A stretch of DNA of 64,000 nt from NCBI RefSeq assembly GCF_040581485.1, contig NC_090130.1, positions 7,316,001-7,380,000 of the forward strand, written 5' to 3'. Below the pieces are notes generated by a model. It was not told the DNA's origin and searched no databases. It worked only from the letters and a program-made list of their open reading frames with translations. Positions 52,011 to 64,000 of this stretch are shown piece by piece. The translations under genes were made by a program, and so were the position numbers. Every line of letters starts with the position of its first letter. The stretch's first letter is position 1. This DNA comes from Linepithema humile (lineage: Eukaryota > Arthropoda > Insecta > Hymenoptera > Formicidae).

Positions 52011-52063
52011 CCACGTGATGGCGAAGACGATCAAAAATCCGAGAAGTAACGACGGCTGCTTAT
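52011..52063 (-). CDS. Candidate 53-nt coding exon with a hydrophobic segment
   Basis: On the minus strand a strong acceptor (TTGTTCTTCTTGCAG, with a CTGAT branch-like site upstream) ends at 52064. A perfect donor TGG/GTGAGT starts at 52010. Only one of the three frames is open. It has two leading bases, then 17 codons reading KQPSLLLGFLIVFAITW, ending in phase 0. A basic residue followed by about 14 hydrophobic residues suits a signal peptide or a transmembrane segment. No start codon lies in the exon, so an upstream exon must exist at higher coordinates and the rest of the protein at lower ones. It is the best splice-site pair in the window outside the zinc-finger gene. The gene is not recognised. 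Confidence 0.45.
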
Positions 52064-54763
52064 CTGCAAGAAGAACAACACGCGCGAATCAGCTTTTCTC
52101 ATTCCAAATATATCACAATCGCGAGAAAAATATATTAATTATATTTGAATGCGAATCACACGTCGCACTTTGTGCGATAAAGTTGCAAATACGATTAAAA
52201 ATATGCAGATGTATAACCGCGAATGAAAGAGATAGCAGAGATATCATTGCAATATGAAAGGCGCGGGAAAGTTCGTGAGCGAGGTGAGCGAAATGCAGAC
52301 ACAGTGCCTCCGAAATCGTCATCTGCACCCTTTCAAAGATCCCACGAGCTTCCAATAGCTTTTACTCTACTACTAATGGCCGTCTACCGACTGACGAGTA
52401 AAAGCAAACGAGGACGGCGACTGCGAAATACAGCATTAAAGAAGAAAGAGATGAAAAAACGAAAATAGATGTGTACCGATACAAAGAGCCATCTCTTCTC
52501 GTTCGCCTTCTCTCGCGTTTCTCCTTTATACCCTCTGTCTCGAAAAGAGTGTAATAAAGGGTAGAACGGTACCATAAGTCTTTGTCGTACTATGGTTGCT
52601 TTATCTGCATGACCATGTATGAGCCCTTTGAACATAAACAAATAAATAAGGGAACTTTCTTTTGCGAACAGCAAAATCTAACTATCAATTACTTATCGGA
52701 AAGAATAAGAAATATATTACGCTCCTTTTCGACATATGCGAAAATATGCGATTGCAATTCAAGATTTGCCATGGGAGCTAAAGTTCTAAAACAATTTATA
52801 AATAAATAGTTGTTACAGCTGATAAATGTTCGGATCGGCACTGTGATTTATCATTCGCCACTTATTTTTTTCATCGCTGTCACGAGAGAATGCAAGCAGA
52901 GGAGGCGAGCAGGGGAAAGGGGGGGGATAAGTTTCTGTGGGGTGCTGGCAGTACGTGACAACTGCCGAAGATATTCGGTCGCAAAAGAGTATAAGCTTAA
53001 TCCTACCGCGACAGCGACAGAAATATGAGACCATATTGTCTTCATATATCATCCGAGTGTTCTTCGACGAGCAACCCTCGAATCAACCGTTCTATTCCCG
53101 CCGAGTGTCTTGGATTTAGACCAGAATATAAGTGAATGATGCTAGTATCACTATATATATATATAATTCAATGAAATTAATAAAGTAGTTTTTAATTAAA
53201 CTCATGGACATCATTGTTTATACTATTGTAAAATCAATTAGCAAGCAATTATTTTAAAACTTAATTTGCCACGATCGAAGTACAATAGTGATGCAGACAC
53301 AATAGTCACAATGATCACGCATTGTTAAAACTAACATTTTTGAACTAAGAAATCTTCGATGCGAAATCGAATGACTTGGGGTCCGAAAGTGCACGAAAAG
53401 GAGGGCAGCTCGCAACTCCTCGGCGTCGTCTGCCGCGCCAATTCCCAACAAATTGTAATTTCTAGAAACAAATTGAATATAAACGCGCCGTAATTCGAAT
53501 GCCTGCTGCAGCGGCACCGGCACAATAATGATGACGGCTGCGTAGGAGCCAGCGACCGTGGCTGAAGGGAGCAAGGCAGCGCCAAGAGACGTAGCCATGC
53601 GCGAAACAGCAATCTTTCGAGGCAATCTCTTTAATAAATGAAGCATACGTTCCCGCTTTTGAATTACGTCTACGTAATGGCCTCCCACTCCTACCCCATC
53701 TCTCTCGTGCTTTCCGTCTCTTTCTCCCTTTCTCGTTCTTGTGTCACGCGTCGGCGCCGAGCCGGCACAAAGAGCGACAAAGATTCCGTCATCGCGATCG
53801 GGAAAGCCGATTTGGACAGATTACTTAAAAATAGAAACGCTAGTGTAACGTAAATTATCTCTCTTGCAATATAAGTAATTTATGCATACGTTATACATAG
53901 TTTATAACACTTTAAATATTAAAAATAGTTCGTGACAAAATTTAGGATAAAATAAACTGTAACACATAACGTTCTGTCAATCAATTTCAATTAACAACTT
54001 GAGTAAAATAAAGTAACTAAATTTGCGAGGAAAAGCTGAATATATTAATTCTTTGCTTTCTCTCTCTCAATTTAATCATACAATAATGTATGTCAGATAT
54101 TCGTATAACAATCACTCTGAGGTTAATAGTAAATTATCACGAGCGTATATAAAGTCCATGTCTGCTAACCAGAATGTTCGCACCTCCATTCCGACAGGTC
54201 GTGCCGGCGATAAAAGTGCAATGAGCCCCATTCCGCTCTCTCCCTTCTCCCCCCCCCCCCAACCTTTCTCTTCCCTCTTTCTCCCGTACGTTCTCGCGTA
54301 TGCAATCACCTACGAATATTATAGCCGGCAGCGCCGGCGAAATAACTGCGCAAGTAAGTAGTGTCTGACTCCATTGTTTCCCTTCAAATCAAAAGCAGTC
54401 AAATTCTCCATTGTGATCGCACCACGCGCCGCACTTACACGATGGCAGAGACGATGGGAGAGACGCGATACAACGACGCTGCAATGTACATTGGTGTGGA
54501 TCTGCAGAGTACATTCGTTATTCGCAATTTGGACAGCTAATCTGTTATTTATGTAATTAATATTCGAAAATTTGTGTAAAAAGTCTGTCGGAAAATATTA
54601 AGCATTGCATATTATTTTTTATTTGAACGTGACAAGTATATTATTGACTATTATCTTGATAAAATATCATGCCTATTAATATTGCCGCTTAAAATGTAAT
54701 CTGCGCAATATTGTAACTTGTGCACAGCCGGTGCACACCCTATTTATACGTATATCTACATAA

Positions 54764-54772
<9 letters not shown>

Positions 54773-54816
<44 letters not shown>
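54773..54816. repeat. (TA)n microsatellite
   Basis: About 35 nt of perfect TA followed by TGTATATATA. Confidence 0.97.
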
Positions 54817-57307
54817 CGAAGAACGAGTTTGTGTTGCGTGTGTACACTCGATGCGTCTACGGATATACTCACAGAGTAATCGCTGAATCGGTATTCCGTC
54901 GACTGACAGACCTAGGCAAACAATGGACGTTTGATTGTTCAAGATTTAGTGCTGGTTTACTACCGTCGAATTCGAATTCGCGATATCGCGTCGCTCAGTA
55001 GCGTGGGTGTGTCAGCATCTGCATTCACAAGCTGCGCGAAACGTTCTCGATTTTCCGCCAAGTACAATTCCAAACAAGACTTGATTTCATCAAATCTTGC
55101 AGCTGATTACTCTCAATAATGAACACGAGAGATCTCAATAATAAGTAAAAATATATATAGCAATAGCAATACGACAGAGAAATCTATGTAAATAACTTAA
55201 GAAAAATAACCTTAGCCTGTTAAAAGATGGACTGTGCGCATTATATTGCTGCAATTTGAGTCTACTTGGATTAGAAATAGAAAAGATGCTTTTACCTGGC
55301 AAACGCAACGGCTATTCGTGCATTATCAAATAATTACGGAAAAAAGAGTGACATTCGGGCTTCCACTTGCACTTTGCAAGATAAAACGTTACGCTTAGCT
55401 TACATCTCGTCGAAAGGCGATACGGCATTTACATTATTTTACATTAAATGCCAGACGAACGAAACTCGACCGCGTACTCATGCCATCCCCAACGTCGTCC
55501 TCGGGCATACGGTCGTGTCAAAGTGGTATTTTCAATAGTCCGTGCACTGGAATTCGCCCGATAGTCGGAAGAATTTGTATTTCCCCGCGAATCGCAGTTA
55601 GTCATCGGAAACAGGTCCGCTTAGATACGGGTGCGTCTTAGGAATCTGTTGGTATTCACAATTACACGCGGCAGAACCTCTATCAAACTTCCTCCTCGTG
55701 GCAATTACGAGTTTTGCATATTTACATATTACAATAACGCCATTGTTTTTAGATGAAACATTATGCACTTAAAAGTTTCGTCACAAATTCTACGATAGCG
55801 GTGTACAAAATAATACAATTATGCTATTTCCGAATCACGATAAAATCTATACAAGATCTGAGATTGACGAGGGCAGACATTTCTGTATCTTGGAACGCGA
55901 GCGATGGTCAGAAGAATTTGAATCTCTCTCCCAGACAAGGGTCTGTCATATCGGAAGGCTGGAAGTGGGCGCATTGAACGTCTTAGGAATTCGACCGATT
56001 CCGCAGCCGAGAAAACAGAATTCGATTGGGAACAAGACAAGCGAGATCATTCCCCTTCGACCCCAACGGCTCGGAGAGAATGCGGAGTATCTGTACTTTC
56101 ATAAATACTATAAGCCCCTAGCGTCACCTCCTCTCAAATTGAGAGAAAAGATTTAGTGATGTCTCAAAGCTGCTTGATATTTATTTTTCGTACTCACACA
56201 AAATATGTTGAAAAAAATTTAATACCAACTACTCATATTTAATTTTTTGAATAATGCAATTTTCAAACGTTGTCATCGTACGTCCAAAATCCAATTTTAA
56301 TAATCACAAAAGCACAAGAGACATACTTGCTTATCGAGTGCGAGAACTTGGACTGATTTTTATGTAATCTTATATATAGACAAAACCGCGAGAACCTCGT
56401 GGATGCGCGCGAATGCATTTAGTGTCGCTACATTTCGCTTTTGTCAAAACACGATTGTGTTGATTACAAATAAACTGAACAGACAACCGCTTTACACGCG
56501 CCAGTAAAATCCACACGCGTGTCTGTCTGCGTTTAAGCAGACTGCGACGAGGGTGGATAGGGGAGCTGGTTTCGTTAAAACAACCCCCTATGTCGCGCCT
56601 CCGCGCTTTGGCCTCCAGCTTCTACGACGTCAGCCCTTTCTCCCGCCGCAACCGCGTCTCTGGCAATTCACTGATCCGCATTTAGGACAGGAGGCGATAT
56701 TTAGGCCGAAGGGGTGAGAGGCCTCGAAGTTAATTAGATCGACTTCGTCAAGGCGCATCCACTTAACTTCAACGCCGCGTCAGAGACACGTCGCAACCAT
56801 GACTGCTTCCACCGGCTGCACGCGCGGCAAAAGAGAAACGCTAACATTTCCCGTTGAACCCTCTGAAGCACTTTGGAAATCAAAATGACCGTGCAAATAT
56901 ATTACACATACAAATATATTTTTAAATATTAATTAACCGTGATTTTTATTTCACTATAAAATTTCTATTTTGTTTATTAAATCATATTGCATACCAAAAT
57001 CTAAGTTATATATGATATCTAATTATGATATGATATAAAATTCTAAAGCATAAGAATGAATAAAATATACATTAAATCACTATTTCTATTATTGGCTCTT
57101 CTATTATTCAAGCCGATGGTTGAAACGTATGTGCAATGTAATAGATAGTTATATAATTAAATCAATTCTGAGCATGTTAACCTGGCTCTTGTAACTTTGA
57201 CATATTAAATAAATTATTGAAAATATACATTTTAATGTTAAAATGTACATTTCATTATAGATTAATGTACATTTTATTCATTTTTATGCCTTAAAATCTT
57301 ATCTCAT

Positions 57308-57465
57308 ATTATTTGGTAGATCTGAAACTCTACTGTGATGCATTAAAATCTTATATTTCTCTCTTCAGAATTCTCAACCATTTCTTTCTTTAAAATATAA
57401 TAATTCAATGCATCGCAGTAAAGCAAATGTACCATTCTAAAGTTCAAGGCCTACCAAATGTTATA
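57308..57465. repeat. Imperfect inverted repeat (hairpin or decayed MITE)
   Basis: The arms are 57308-57356 and 57395-57465. ATTTGGTAG (57311-57319) pairs perfectly with CTACCAAAT (57451-57459). TACTGTGATGCATT (57331-57344) matches the complement of 57407-57420 at 13 of 14. The bases toward the loop match at about 9 of 12. The 3' arm has a 17-nt insertion near 57421-57437 and the loop is about 38 nt. The neighbourhood is AT-rich and also holds palindromic AAATGTACATTT motifs near 57239-57275. Confidence 0.6.
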
Positions 57466-58045
57466 TAAAAAGAGAAAAACTTTCTTTTAACATACAAAAT
57501 CAAATCAAGACATGTCAATTCTGAAAAATGTAAATTTACGCGATATCCTTCTGATAAAAAAAAATAGATTCTTCCTTGAATACACGTCTATTCATACACT
57601 TCGTTTAACTCACACTTTTATAAAATGTCACGTAGAGAGAAATAAATGTAATTACTAAAAATAATAGAACATCGATAAAAATATAGTGACGACCCGCAAT
57701 CTAAATCGAGAAACGATTCCGACGAAAAATAACGTGACGGATTTAAATTCGTCGGGTGTACAAAAAGAAAGCGACGGGTACTCTCGGCGAAGTGACAGCG
57801 CGAGTTCCATAAGTATACCTCGCCTACGTCTCTCCTACGTTCGATAGCATACGTATGCGCTCGTCTAGCATGCGCTCGCAAACGACGCGGTGCGCCCGCC
57901 GACGGTATTACGTATTAAAAGTTGCAGCCGACGTGAATTTTTCACAAAGGAAAAAGTATTCAGCGCCGCTCTCTCGTATCTTCTATATTAAAATCTAATA
58001 TGCGAGCAGGTAGAACGTAATATCTATTACAGAGTAATATCACCC

Positions 58046-58303
58046 TCAAAAACCTTCCTCTTCGAGTACTTTGTTACATTCGCTGGTAATATCCAGGAGA
58101 TTGGCAAGGGGTTGACACTGTATTAAAGAAATGCGACAAACGTGCGAGCACACTTCAGTTTTGTAATCCAACCGATTTGCGAAATCCAGCGGACTAACGG
58201 TTCGTTCATTTTCATCAATAATTTTCTGTCTTAATTCCTTTTGATAATCTCTCCAAGCATCTAGATAATTATTCCGGAAAAATATTTTCGTCCTAGGAGC
58301 TAG
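58046..58303 (-). CDS. Candidate terminal exon, unrecognised product
   Basis: An open frame ends at TGA 58048-58046. Its last 80 or so codons are hydrophilic and evenly composed, including NYLDAWRDYQKELRQKIIDE and ending CNKVLEEEGF. Two possible acceptors (TTTGGTTCCTAG and CTAGCTCCTAG) lie just upstream on the minus strand near 58303 and 58293. The frame continues upstream through a hydrophobic stretch to an ATG at 58438, which may be chance. No family recognised. It could be the 3' coding exon of a gene extending to higher coordinates, or an accidental frame. Confidence 0.25.
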   Translation of the reverse strand, partial: LAPRTKIFFRNNYLDAWRDYQKELRQKIIDENERTVSPLDFANRLDYKTEVCSHVCRISLIQCQPLANLLDITSECNKVLEEEGF

Positions 58304-59329
58304 GAACCAAATAGTGACGGAAAATGCAGAACTGTTACGTTCAAGTATTTTCCATGAAACTTGGATAAGAACAGAAATCGCGAACGACGAACTGATGCAG
58401 AGATGAAGCGTGCCATAAAATAGAAAGAGGAAGCACAAAGAGCAGAACCCCGTGGTGAGCGATAAAAATTTATATCGGAGTATTCGTCTCGGTTGGATAG
58501 TGAATTCAAACGGGCGTGTAATTGGCAGTATCGTAAAAACAGAAAAGGAAAGAGAACACTGAGATGGCGATGAGGAACGTGATAAAAGAGGGAGCGAGAA
58601 GAGAATAAAGTGAGAAGTAAGATGGAAGAAGCTCAGGGGGTTGGGTTGTCTCCATAATTTTTTATCCTAAAACCGCTTCGTCTCTTCGAAGCGATATTGT
58701 TAATATGCAAAGGAGATTCGAAAAAATAGGGTGGCGAGAAATAAGGATATAAACGTATAACGAAGGACGAGGGACGATGGCTGGGACGGTGAAATTATTG
58801 TACCTTCCTTGCTCCGAAAGATTATCTTATCGAGCGAATATTACGAGCTCTGATCGGCAACTTACAGACTCGCATATGCCATGAAACGTCTGTTTCGTGG
58901 AAACTCAAAATGCAGTATGATAAAGTAAAAATGCTCGATTAAGTAATGTTGCATGAAATCATAATTTTTTGATGATTCTTTTCAATACCATTATTATAGT
59001 TGAAGCTAACAAAATATTCAAATACAAAATGTATATTAAAGTATTAAATTGTAAAGCAACCGATACTAAAATACTGTTGCATCATACTTTATCGCCACAT
59101 ATCATTAAAATCGCAACATTATGCCTTTATCGAGATACCGCGTGACAAATCTCGAAAATGACGTCGGCTCATTTAATCAGCGGCGGGCGAAACAATGTTC
59201 ATTGCAGCGCAGGGCACGGGTAGCAGTTCAACGAATTGTTTTGATAAGTCGCGGAGACAATACGTCGTTAAGACGCCGGGTTTCTCTGTTACGGGAGCGA
59301 GAACGACGAGGTGAACGATGTGGAAGATA

Positions 59330-59357
59330 GGAAGGAAGGAAGGAAGGAAGGAAGGAA
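59330..59357. repeat. (GGAA)n tetranucleotide repeat
   Basis: About seven units of GGAA in purine-rich sequence. Confidence 0.95.
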
Positions 59358-60610
59358 TCCGCGGCGACTTGCAAGAAGAGGGGACGGGAGCGACTTGAGG
59401 AAGAGGACGGCGAGGAGGACTCTCGAAGTTTAGATTAAACTCGCCGCGAATAAATATTCGTAATGGAGCGCCAGGGTGCCATAAATTAGCATGCTGCCCT
59501 CTCCTGTCCTTTCCCGATTCGACAATCTGTACAGCGCGGCCCGTTACGGTCCGCCGTAAACTTCGTCTTTTCCGCGTCAGCGTGCTGTATGTCGATATAA
59601 CGAAAGTTTAACGTAACTTTGCTGAAAAACTTTAAGCAAAAAGAAAATGAACGCTAAATCGCGCTTAGGCCATTTAGGGTCAACTTGTCAGCGACATTCG
59701 CATTAGCGCGAAACTTTAGTTTAAGACGACAAAAACACTGATTTACAAGATATGTTGGTTTCAAGTAGGAGGCGTACTTGTCGCAGAATCAATCGCGATG
59801 CAGGAAGATTAAGTAGTTCCCCGACTTAATTACCAGGGCGTTAATAGGAATTCGGGATCCGAGTCGCGGCTCGTATGAGAGGCTCTGCGTCCGCGACGGG
59901 CGAAAGGAAGGCGGACAGGAAGGAAGGGAATAAACCGCTATTAATCCACATTGGAATTGAGTATTATTAGGGGACGTATCCAGGATTTGCGACGGGTCTG
60001 GTTAAAATCTCTTTCGGCCGTATCTCAGGAGTACCTGGCAATCGTTACTTTTCGTACCAGCAAGAGACCGACGCCTCCCCCCTCCACGTCGTACCTCTCT
60101 ATCTCGAAGATTAGACCAGACGAGGATTTACTTTGTTTTATTGGCCAGACCATCCCCGGTTTCGCCTGAAAGGGACTTAATTGGTGTTGCGGAATCGCTT
60201 TGATACCGCGAGCCGCTCCAGACGATGCTATCCGTCGAAGTGCCGTTTCAGATTTCCAATCTGCCGCGATACGTGTCCAGCGAGTACACGAATTGAATCG
60301 AGATTTAGAACCTCGCGGCGATCTAATAAATTTTCCGATAAAATGTAGTGTTTTGCAAATAGTTGCTTTCAAGTAACATCATACTATGTCATAACGGAAT
60401 TCGGAAGAAAAACCGACAGATGAAACGAATCAACAGCGGAAAAACGGAAGAAGCAGACGAACGGGCGTGCCGATGTTTTGAATCCCAAAGGTGTCTCCTT
60501 CGATCTCAATACGTCTTACTGTGTCTACAGCGTAATAGAGAAAAAAAGACAGTTCGATGCTCGCGAGGTTGCCTTCGGGATTGAAGTGGATTAATTGGTT
60601 GAACACTCAC

Positions 60611-60708
60611 GGGAGTTGAAGCGAGACCGCCTCCTCTCTCCCCCATTCAATTACTTGTGATCTTTGCCGCCAACCCTTCGGTACTCTGAGACCTCCGGAT
60701 ATATCCCG
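60611..60708 (-). CDS. Candidate 98-nt coding exon
   Basis: On the minus strand the acceptor is CCAATTTTCACGGCAG ending at 60709 and the donor is CTCCC/GTGAGTG at 60610. One frame is open for 32 codons plus two bases, starting RDISGGLRVPKGWRQRSQVI. The acceptor tract is short, and part of the exon is purine-rich, which lowers the weight of the open frame. Product not recognised. Confidence 0.2.
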
Positions 60709-61752
60709 CTGCCGTGAAAATTGGTCCTCCCGCCTTCGTCTCGAGATAAAGGTACGCCGTCCCAGCCACCCTTTCGAATAAGAAAGCCTCGCTGGGGGAT
60801 CTTTCGGCGCGAACGCTACGTGCGCTCCATATCAATGTCGACGAATGACTTAAGGAATTGCAATTACGCATGCAATTACGCATTTTATTCATACCGCTAT
60901 TTATCGCTATTTTGTGCACACTTGTTACCGATAATCTCGTAAATACTATAAATTTTACGCGTAATTAAATAAATGAAAGAAGAAAATCAAACTCACGATG
61001 AATCAAGTTATCGATTTAAAAAAGAATAGCTGATTATTGTAACTATTTAATAATATATGTAGATCACATTCTAGTTAAGAATATTATATATTAAACTGGA
61101 TCGAAGAATAATTCATATCTATAAGATAGTTCAATGTTTTATTGAATTATCGCAAATATAAAAAGAATAGAGATTAAAATATTCTTTCTTCAACAATTTT
61201 AATCTGCAAATGGCTGCAATTTTAAAATACAAATCAACATGTGATTATAATTGTCAGGAGATGAATCTAGTTAAAATCTTACAGTTTATATAAGGATTGA
61301 GGAATTTTCATAAAATGCTCCGACTACAGTACGAGAAGAAGCAAAAAGTAATCCATTAACGCCGGCGATAACGGATAACGATATCTGCATAAAAATGTAC
61401 GCGATTGCAAGCCGGCCGCGCCATTTCGCTGAGACGTCCTCTGGGTTTTACTATCGATTTCTCGAGTAGGTACCTCCCGTGTACCCGTATACCATCGTCT
61501 CTGCCTCCCGCATGAATGTTCGAGGTGGTCCGCCGCCCGGTATCATATCTTACCGCGCGCGCTTCGCGTTCTTTTAAATAGGAACTTGCAAAATATTCAT
61601 GGATGATATTCAAGCTCCATTCAAATACTCGCCCTTACACACTCGCGCGGATCCGCGAGCACGCACTCATACATACTCTCTTTCCACCCTTGCCCATACA
61701 CACCGAGTGACGGCGTATTTAGGTTGGTCCTTACATACGTACAATACAGATA

Positions 61753-61775
61753 CATACACACACGCGCGCGCGCAC
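61753..61775. repeat. (CA)n/(CG)n compound repeat
   Basis: Short CA run followed by alternating CG, a potential Z-DNA former. Confidence 0.85.
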
Positions 61776-63035
61776 GGAAAGATGTCGACAGACACACTGA
61801 TGCTCGCTAACGCGGTATCCGCGGGTTTCGCGCTCTGCCCCGTCATAAAAGAGCCCCCGCCGTGTGTACGCCGCTGTATCTTTAGAAATATTGGTTAGAT
61901 TTACATATTTTACCGTAAAGAGACGTGCACCGGAGGGGCGAGGTAAGGGAAGATCGGTGCCTGCGGAAGGGACGCGACGCCGGCGTCGATGGCGGTGGTG
62001 GTAACGGGGTGGCGGAGGTGTAACGGGGAGAGGAGGATGGAAATCCAGCGGAGTTGCCTGAATGCGGGCGGCTTCAGAGACGCTAAATATTAATACCTAC
62101 TAGTGTTCCTTTTATGCTCCGTCTACCCCATCCACCCCCCAACCCCTATCGCTCTCCTTCCCCTCCCACGCCTCGTCCGTCCTGCGCTCTCACGTTCGCG
62201 GTATGACTTAGCATGCGTATACCGAGTTCTATCTGTCTTTCTCCTCTCCGCACAGTCTCTTTCTTGGATACCTTTTGCCTCTCCCCGTTCCCGCCTCCAC
62301 GTCTCTTTCGACACTAACTCATGTCTTCGCACAGCCAATGTCCGCTCGAGGGCATTCATTGGATGGTCCGGTCCAGGGATGAATTCGCCGTGCAAGCTTG
62401 TTTTTTGAACGTGTCCGTCGCGGCAGGCTTTCAACGGAAGCGCGGAGATTAATCTAATGAGCGTGCATGGAATCGTGGAGCAATACCGAGGAAGGCCGTA
62501 TCCGTCATAGCCGCGTCACAATGCGGAAAGCGACGGCTACCGAGTGCGCGCTTTCTAAGGGATGCTTCAAAGTCGAGTGGATGTTAAATGCAAACAACGT
62601 TTCCGCGAAACTTATTCGAGCATATCGGCGAAAATAACGCACATAGAAAATTGCGGCAAATTAGGTATTATAAAGCAAAGCAACTCGGGCGCGTTATATT
62701 TTCTCTTTACATTCACTTCTTTAATCTCGAAACAATCAAGCATATAAAAAACAGAAATTAATGAATTAATGAATTCCTGAGAAAGGAAACGTTAATTTAT
62801 ATCGCTAAAGTGTTTTATTGTAAAAGACTTAAGTCAACATGCATGCATTCACTCTTCAAAGAAATTACACATGCTGAGCAAAAAATTAAAGTTGAATATT
62901 GATGCTTTAAACGATCGCATGGGCGTGTAATACGCGAACACGCATCGTAAAAAACTTAGAATGAGAATTCATCTACGGTTGTACCATCAGAAAGGGTGAT
63001 AACGAGTAAAAGGCAATCGGCGACTGGCTCGTCTC

Positions 63036-63050
63036 TTTTTTTTTTTTTTT
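63036..63050. repeat. Poly-T run
   Basis: Fifteen consecutive T. No retroposon body, target-site duplication or gene fragment is visible beside it. Confidence 0.9.
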
Positions 63051-64000
63051 ATCTGATGAGGGAGAGGAGCTTAAAAGGCGGTTGCAACAAGTCACCCCGC
63101 ATTTACAAAGGGTCGTACGAGCCGCGTCGAACCGCGGCGCCCTACGTGCGATTCAATTAATAAAATTCATTCGAATGCGTCCATTAATTTTTTCTTCCTC
63201 CAACGCGGCAATAGCGGCAAAGGGTTCCGAGTCTCGGCGGCAGTCGTGCCGTTTAAAGGATCTGTCGGGGGTGGTTCGAGCGGCGGGTGAATGGGTGCAA
63301 ATAAGGTGGACCCTCACAGACCTTGAGTATAAATAAAAACGAACGAACGAATAAATATCCAACAAGGAGCGACAGGTCGAGTGCTTGTGGTACTCGCCCC
63401 ATTGCCGACACCCACTCCCCCCCCCCACCTCCTTCTCTTGAGGGGCTCGACAACGGTCGCTCAGAAATCAGGGGTAAAAAAACGTCGCGCTACAAAGGGT
63501 ATTTTAATTAACGTTATTGACTCCCTAAACTGATGACTGCGTGATTGCATGACGATGTCTTTTGCGGGAATTTGTAAATGCAAATTTTATGATTTCACAA
63601 AATCTATTGAAGGAAGCGAGCGGCAATTTCAGCAATAATAATTTCGTCGGTAATTGTACGTTGCTTCACCTTTACACACGGCAATAAAATTGCAGCAAAT
63701 AACCGATTTGCAATTTCTCACAGCACACACGTGTAAAAGCAATATCTACATCGCGCATTGAATTTACGCTAGGAAGTATACGAGCATCCAATATGCATAC
63801 GGGCAATTTCGAGAGCGCGGCTCTTCTCGGCAATTTACGGCAAGATGGCGTATACATGACAAACGATCGAATTCCCTATGCAAAGAAATCCACGCTACCG
63901 CGAAGGTTCTTCTCGCTCGCCACCCCCCGCGCGCTCTCTCCACCCTCATTTTGTTCATTCCGGTAGCGCGCGCGTTTCGGATACACTTATAACGCGGCGC

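Larger units (their letters stand above)
52064..58045. other. Intergenic or intronic, no gene seen
   Basis: Mixed composition with the (TA)n tract and a poly-C run near 54250. Strongly AT-rich at 56880-57560, where the inverted repeat lies. Confidence 0.5.
58439..64000. other. Intergenic or intronic, mostly no gene seen
   Basis: Holds the (GGAA)n, CA/CG and poly-T tracts, AT-rich DNA at 60950-61330 and pyrimidine-rich DNA at 62100-62300. The only exon-like object is at 60611-60708. Confidence 0.5.

Overview
The window is eukaryotic nuclear DNA and very gene-poor. Split genes, consensus GT-AG splice sites, long AT-rich stretches alternating with short GC/CpG-rich islands, and many (AG)n/(TC)n microsatellites point to an insect. 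The mosaic composition and small introns of about 150-330 nt fit a hymenopteran, most likely an ant. That assignment is an inference from texture, not from a diagnostic sequence. I see no bacterial operons, no rRNA or tRNA, no CRISPR, and no recognisable transposase, reverse transcriptase or viral gene.

Only one gene is well supported: a minus-strand, multi-exon C2H2 zinc-finger gene at about 13.47-15.3 kb. Its coding exons are 14831..14694 and 14374..13472. They join in phase 0 across a 319-nt intron with CAG/GTAGGT donor and CAACAG acceptor, giving a 346-aa protein with an acidic N-terminus, one degenerate and four canonical zinc fingers, and a serine-rich tail. A 5' untranslated exon ending at 15171 (AAT/GTGAGT donor) and a promoter near 15.2-15.35 kb are likely.

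Elsewhere I found short stretches where good splice sites flank an open frame. The best are a 53-nt minus-strand exon with a hydrophobic segment (52011-52063), a 92-nt plus-strand exon (38031-38122), a 56-nt minus-strand exon (42920-42975), two small phase-matched two-exon plus-strand models (33681-34005 and 31642-32032), and two long open frames that begin at strong acceptors (4241-4489 and 49653-50070). Some may be real exons of large genes whose introns fill the window, on both strands. I recognise none of the products, and chance can make several such objects in 64 kb, so they are offered as candidates.

The rest is intergenic or intronic DNA: AT-rich spacers, CpG-rich islands with homopurine/homopyrimidine and poly-C runs, about a dozen simple-sequence tracts, a 32-bp direct repeat 444 bp apart at 45.5/45.9 kb, an imperfect inverted repeat at 57.3-57.5 kb, and two perfect palindromes of 18 and 20 bp. 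I found no convincing new multi-gene system.
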